Source: 2-02-FULL-48-14 sp041645035
Lineage (GTDB): Bacteria > Patescibacteriota > Gracilibacteria > UBA1369 > 2-02-FULL-48-14
Direction of reading: 5' to 3'
Length of the DNA stretch: 63,022 bases
NCBI GenBank assembly: GCA_041645035.1
Contig: JBAZQU010000004.1
Coordinates: 1 to 63,022 of the forward strand
Below the pieces are notes generated by a model, which saw only the letters and a program-made list of their open reading frames with translations, did not search any database and was not told where the DNA came from. Both the position numbers and the translations under genes were made by a program. This document shows, in pieces, positions 61,385 to 63,022 of the stretch (position 1 is the first letter of the stretch; every line of letters begins with the position of its first letter).

Positions 61385-61650
61385 ATTCCAAAGATAAAAA
61401 CTATCGGATTCGTCATGATCGGCCGAATTGTATTGGGTGTACGGCTTGTGCCAGTATAGAGCCACTTTTTTGGGAAATGAGTGTAATAGACGGGAAATCG
61501 GACATCATCGGTTCTAAAACGGGTGAAGACGGATGGGAGGAACTCGACATCGGCAAGGGGGATTTTCAACTGAATATGGACGCGGCGGAAGCTTGCCCCG
61601 TGAATGTGATACACTTAATTCAGATAGGAGATAACAAGCAACTTATTTGA
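61381..61650 (+). CDS. [4Fe-4S] ferredoxin
   Basis: An 89-residue single-cluster ferredoxin. CIGCTAC (residues 17-23) and a distal Cys in AEACPVNVIHL supply four ligands, the layout of Bacillus or Thermotoga-type 4Fe ferredoxins. It lies directly before a 2-oxoacid:ferredoxin oxidoreductase, which needs a ferredoxin as electron acceptor. The stop and the next ATG overlap by one base. Confidence 0.9.
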   Translation: MNSKDKNYRIRHDRPNCIGCTACASIEPLFWEMSVIDGKSDIIGSKTGEDGWEELDIGKGDFQLNMDAAEACPVNVIHLIQIGDNKQLI

Positions 61651-63022
61651 TGAAAAGCGTGTATGAACCATTGACGTGGTTAGTGGGTGGAGAGGCCGGA
61701 TACGGAATCACCACCATGGGACAAATGTTTGCCCGAGCTTGTGCTCGTGGCGGGTTGAATGTGTTTGGGTATGTGGAATATCCATCACTGATTCGTGGGG
61801 GCCACAATACGGCCATGATACGAACGGCGGTGGATACCGTGCATGCACATAGCGATAAAATCGACATTATGCTGGCCCTCAACAAAGAGACAATTGATTT
61901 ACATGTGAATGAAATGGCTGAAGGCGGAGTAATTATTTATGACGGAGAAGGTATTCCGTTGGATGCGGCGAAATATCCGAATTTGAAACTGGTTTCAGTA
62001 CCGATGGCACGGATTACCAAGGAGTTGAATGTCGACCGTGTGATGCGAAATACTGTGGCCTTAGGGGCGAGTTTTGCAATCATGGGGTTGGGTTTTGCTC
62101 CCGTGGAAAATGTACTCAATACGACTTTCGAACGAAAGGGGCCTGAGGTTGTGGCACACAATGTGAATGTAGCAAAAACCGGCTTTGATTATGTGATGAA
62201 AGATATTAAAGAGCCGTTTAAAAAAACAGTCGCTATAGTGCCGAATGCTTCCAAACGCATGGTGATTTCCGGAAATGAAGCGATCGCGCTGGGTGCTTTG
62301 AAAGCCGGTGTGAAATTCATGGCCGCTTACCCGATGACGCCGGCAACTGCGATCATGTTGATGATTGCAAAATATGGAGTGAAGCACAATATTGTGATGA
62401 AACATTCGGAAGATGAAATCGCGGCGGTTAATATGGCAATTGGAGCGGCTCACATGGGCGTACGCAGTATGACCGCAACTGCCGGAGGAGGATTCTCACT
62501 CATGGTGGAAGCGCTCGGAATGGCGGGCATAACCGAAACGCCCCTTGTGGTGGTAGAAGGGATGCGTCCCGGGCCTTCAACAGGTCTCCCCACATGGACG
62601 GATCAGGCTGATTTGCGCTTTTTGATGCACGCTTCACAAGGTGAATTTCCCCGCGTGGTCTTTTTGCCCGGAGATGTGACGGAAAGTTTTGAAATGACGC
62701 TTAAGGCTTTCAACACCGCGGAGAAATATCAAATGCTGTGTATGATTTTGACGGATAAATATCTGGGGGAATCGGTGCAATCAGTGGAGCCTTTCACGCA
62801 AGAATATAAAGTGGATCGCGGGCTGCTTATGACTATGGATGAAGCTGCTGCTTTGAAACCGGGAAAATATAAGCGCTTTGAATTCACGGAAAGCGGCGTT
62901 TCTAAACGAACTCGTCCGGGTTTTCCGAATACGATTTTTGCGGTGTCCACCGACGAACATAAAGAAGACGGCGATTTGGATGAAAGTAGCGAAAATCGAA
63001 CCAAGATGGTGGATAAACGAGC
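61650..63022 (+). CDS. 2-oxoacid:ferredoxin oxidoreductase, fused gamma-alpha subunit (partial)
   Basis: At least 457 codons, cut by the window end. The N-terminal gamma domain begins WLVGGEAGYGITTMGQMFAR. The alpha domain begins near residue 205 (GNEAIALGALKAGVKFMAAYPMTPATAIM). ATAGGGFSLMVEALGMAGITETPLVVVEGMRPGPSTGLPT fits KorA/PorA-type enzymes that oxidise pyruvate or 2-oxoglutarate with coenzyme A and thiamine diphosphate. The beta subunit is expected just beyond the window. With the serine dehydratase and ferredoxin upstream, pyruvate is the likeliest substrate. Confidence 0.92.
   Translation, partial: MKSVYEPLTWLVGGEAGYGITTMGQMFARACARGGLNVFGYVEYPSLIRGGHNTAMIRTAVDTVHAHSDKIDIMLALNKETIDLHVNEMAEGGVIIYDGEGIPLDAAKYPNLKLVSVPMARITKELNVDRVMRNTVALGASFAIMGLGFAPVENVLNTTFERKGPEVVAHNVNVAKTGFDYVMKDIKEPFKKTVAIVPNASKRMVISGNEAIALGALKAGVKFMAAYPMTPATAIMLMIAKYGVKHNIVMKHSEDEIAAVNMAIGAAHMGVRSMTATAGGGFSLMVEALGMAGITETPLVVVEGMRPGPSTGLPTWTDQADLRFLMHASQGEFPRVVFLPGDVTESFEMTLKAFNTAEKYQMLCMILTDKYLGESVQSVEPFTQEYKVDRGLLMTMDEAAALKPGKYKRFEFTESGVSKRTRPGFPNTIFAVSTDEHKEDGDLDESSENRTKMVDKR

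Overview
The window looks like a chromosome segment of a Candidate Phyla Radiation (Patescibacteria) bacterium, most probably of the Peregrinibacteria type. The reasons are a type IV pilus locus beside a giant S-layer-homology surface protein, very compact operons with ATGA overlaps, many large membrane or coiled proteins without recognisable relatives, a divergent ThrRS, and little use of Shine-Dalgarno sites. TGA is clearly a stop codon here, which argues against Absconditabacteria/Gracilibacteria that read UGA as glycine. The phylum assignment is inference.

Layout. 1-4.2 kb: an HD-GYP protein facing a leftward operon miaA-mazG-recJ. 4.2-5.5 kb: rplJ-rplL behind a structured leader. 5.5-7.4 kb: a promoter with an operator-like palindrome, a 26-codon leader ORF and an attenuator-like terminator, then a helical protein of unknown role and a TrpR/YerC-type repressor. 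7.4-12.3 kb: a pilus operon (PilN-like, PilO-like, PilB, PilC) and a prepilin. 12.4-31.7 kb: a 15.1-kb gene for a 5047-residue secreted SLH/Ca-binding/Ig-like protein, followed by four overlapping genes for exported proteins. 31.7-33.4 kb: a mini-operon of a helix-turn-helix protein and a zinc-ribbon protein, and an MFS transporter. 33.5-41.4 kb: uvrA, a PrsW-type protease, recF and a thrS with an extra YbaK-like deacylase domain. 41.4-50.5 kb: a five-gene block with a VirB6/TrbL-like membrane protein and four uncharacterised proteins. 50.6-56.3 kb: a tRNA-like element, rpsF-ssb-rpsR, a lipoprotein, an AbrB/PIN toxin-antitoxin pair, a HAD phosphatase, tRNA-Arg(CCT), an RBBP9-type hydrolase and lexA. 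56.4-63 kb: a large palindromic element, a degenerate MBL-fold protein, enolase, a structured gap, then a tightly overlapping cluster sdaAB-sdaAA-purN-ferredoxin-2-oxoacid:ferredoxin oxidoreductase that runs off the window.

How the genes fit together. SdaAB/SdaAA, the ferredoxin and the oxidoreductase form a plausible serine to pyruvate to acetyl-CoA route that reduces ferredoxin, with enolase nearby. The pilus genes, the giant protein with its partners and the VirB6-like block together suggest large investment in the cell envelope and contact with other cells. uvrA, recF, recJ, ssb and lexA give a DNA-repair theme.

Regulatory signals. Seven genes have a -10 hexamer ending 6-7 nt before the start codon, so their transcripts should be leaderless. 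A small hairpin of constant stem (CTCGGC-N3-GCCGAG) recurs five times between co-directional genes, in four cases exactly 2 nt after a stop codon. Two copies of GTGAG-N6-CTCAC overlap the lexA promoter and are the likely SOS box of this lineage.

The best candidates for something undescribed are the giant surface-protein operon, the VirB6-like block, the deacylase-ThrRS fusion and the CTCGGC hairpin family.
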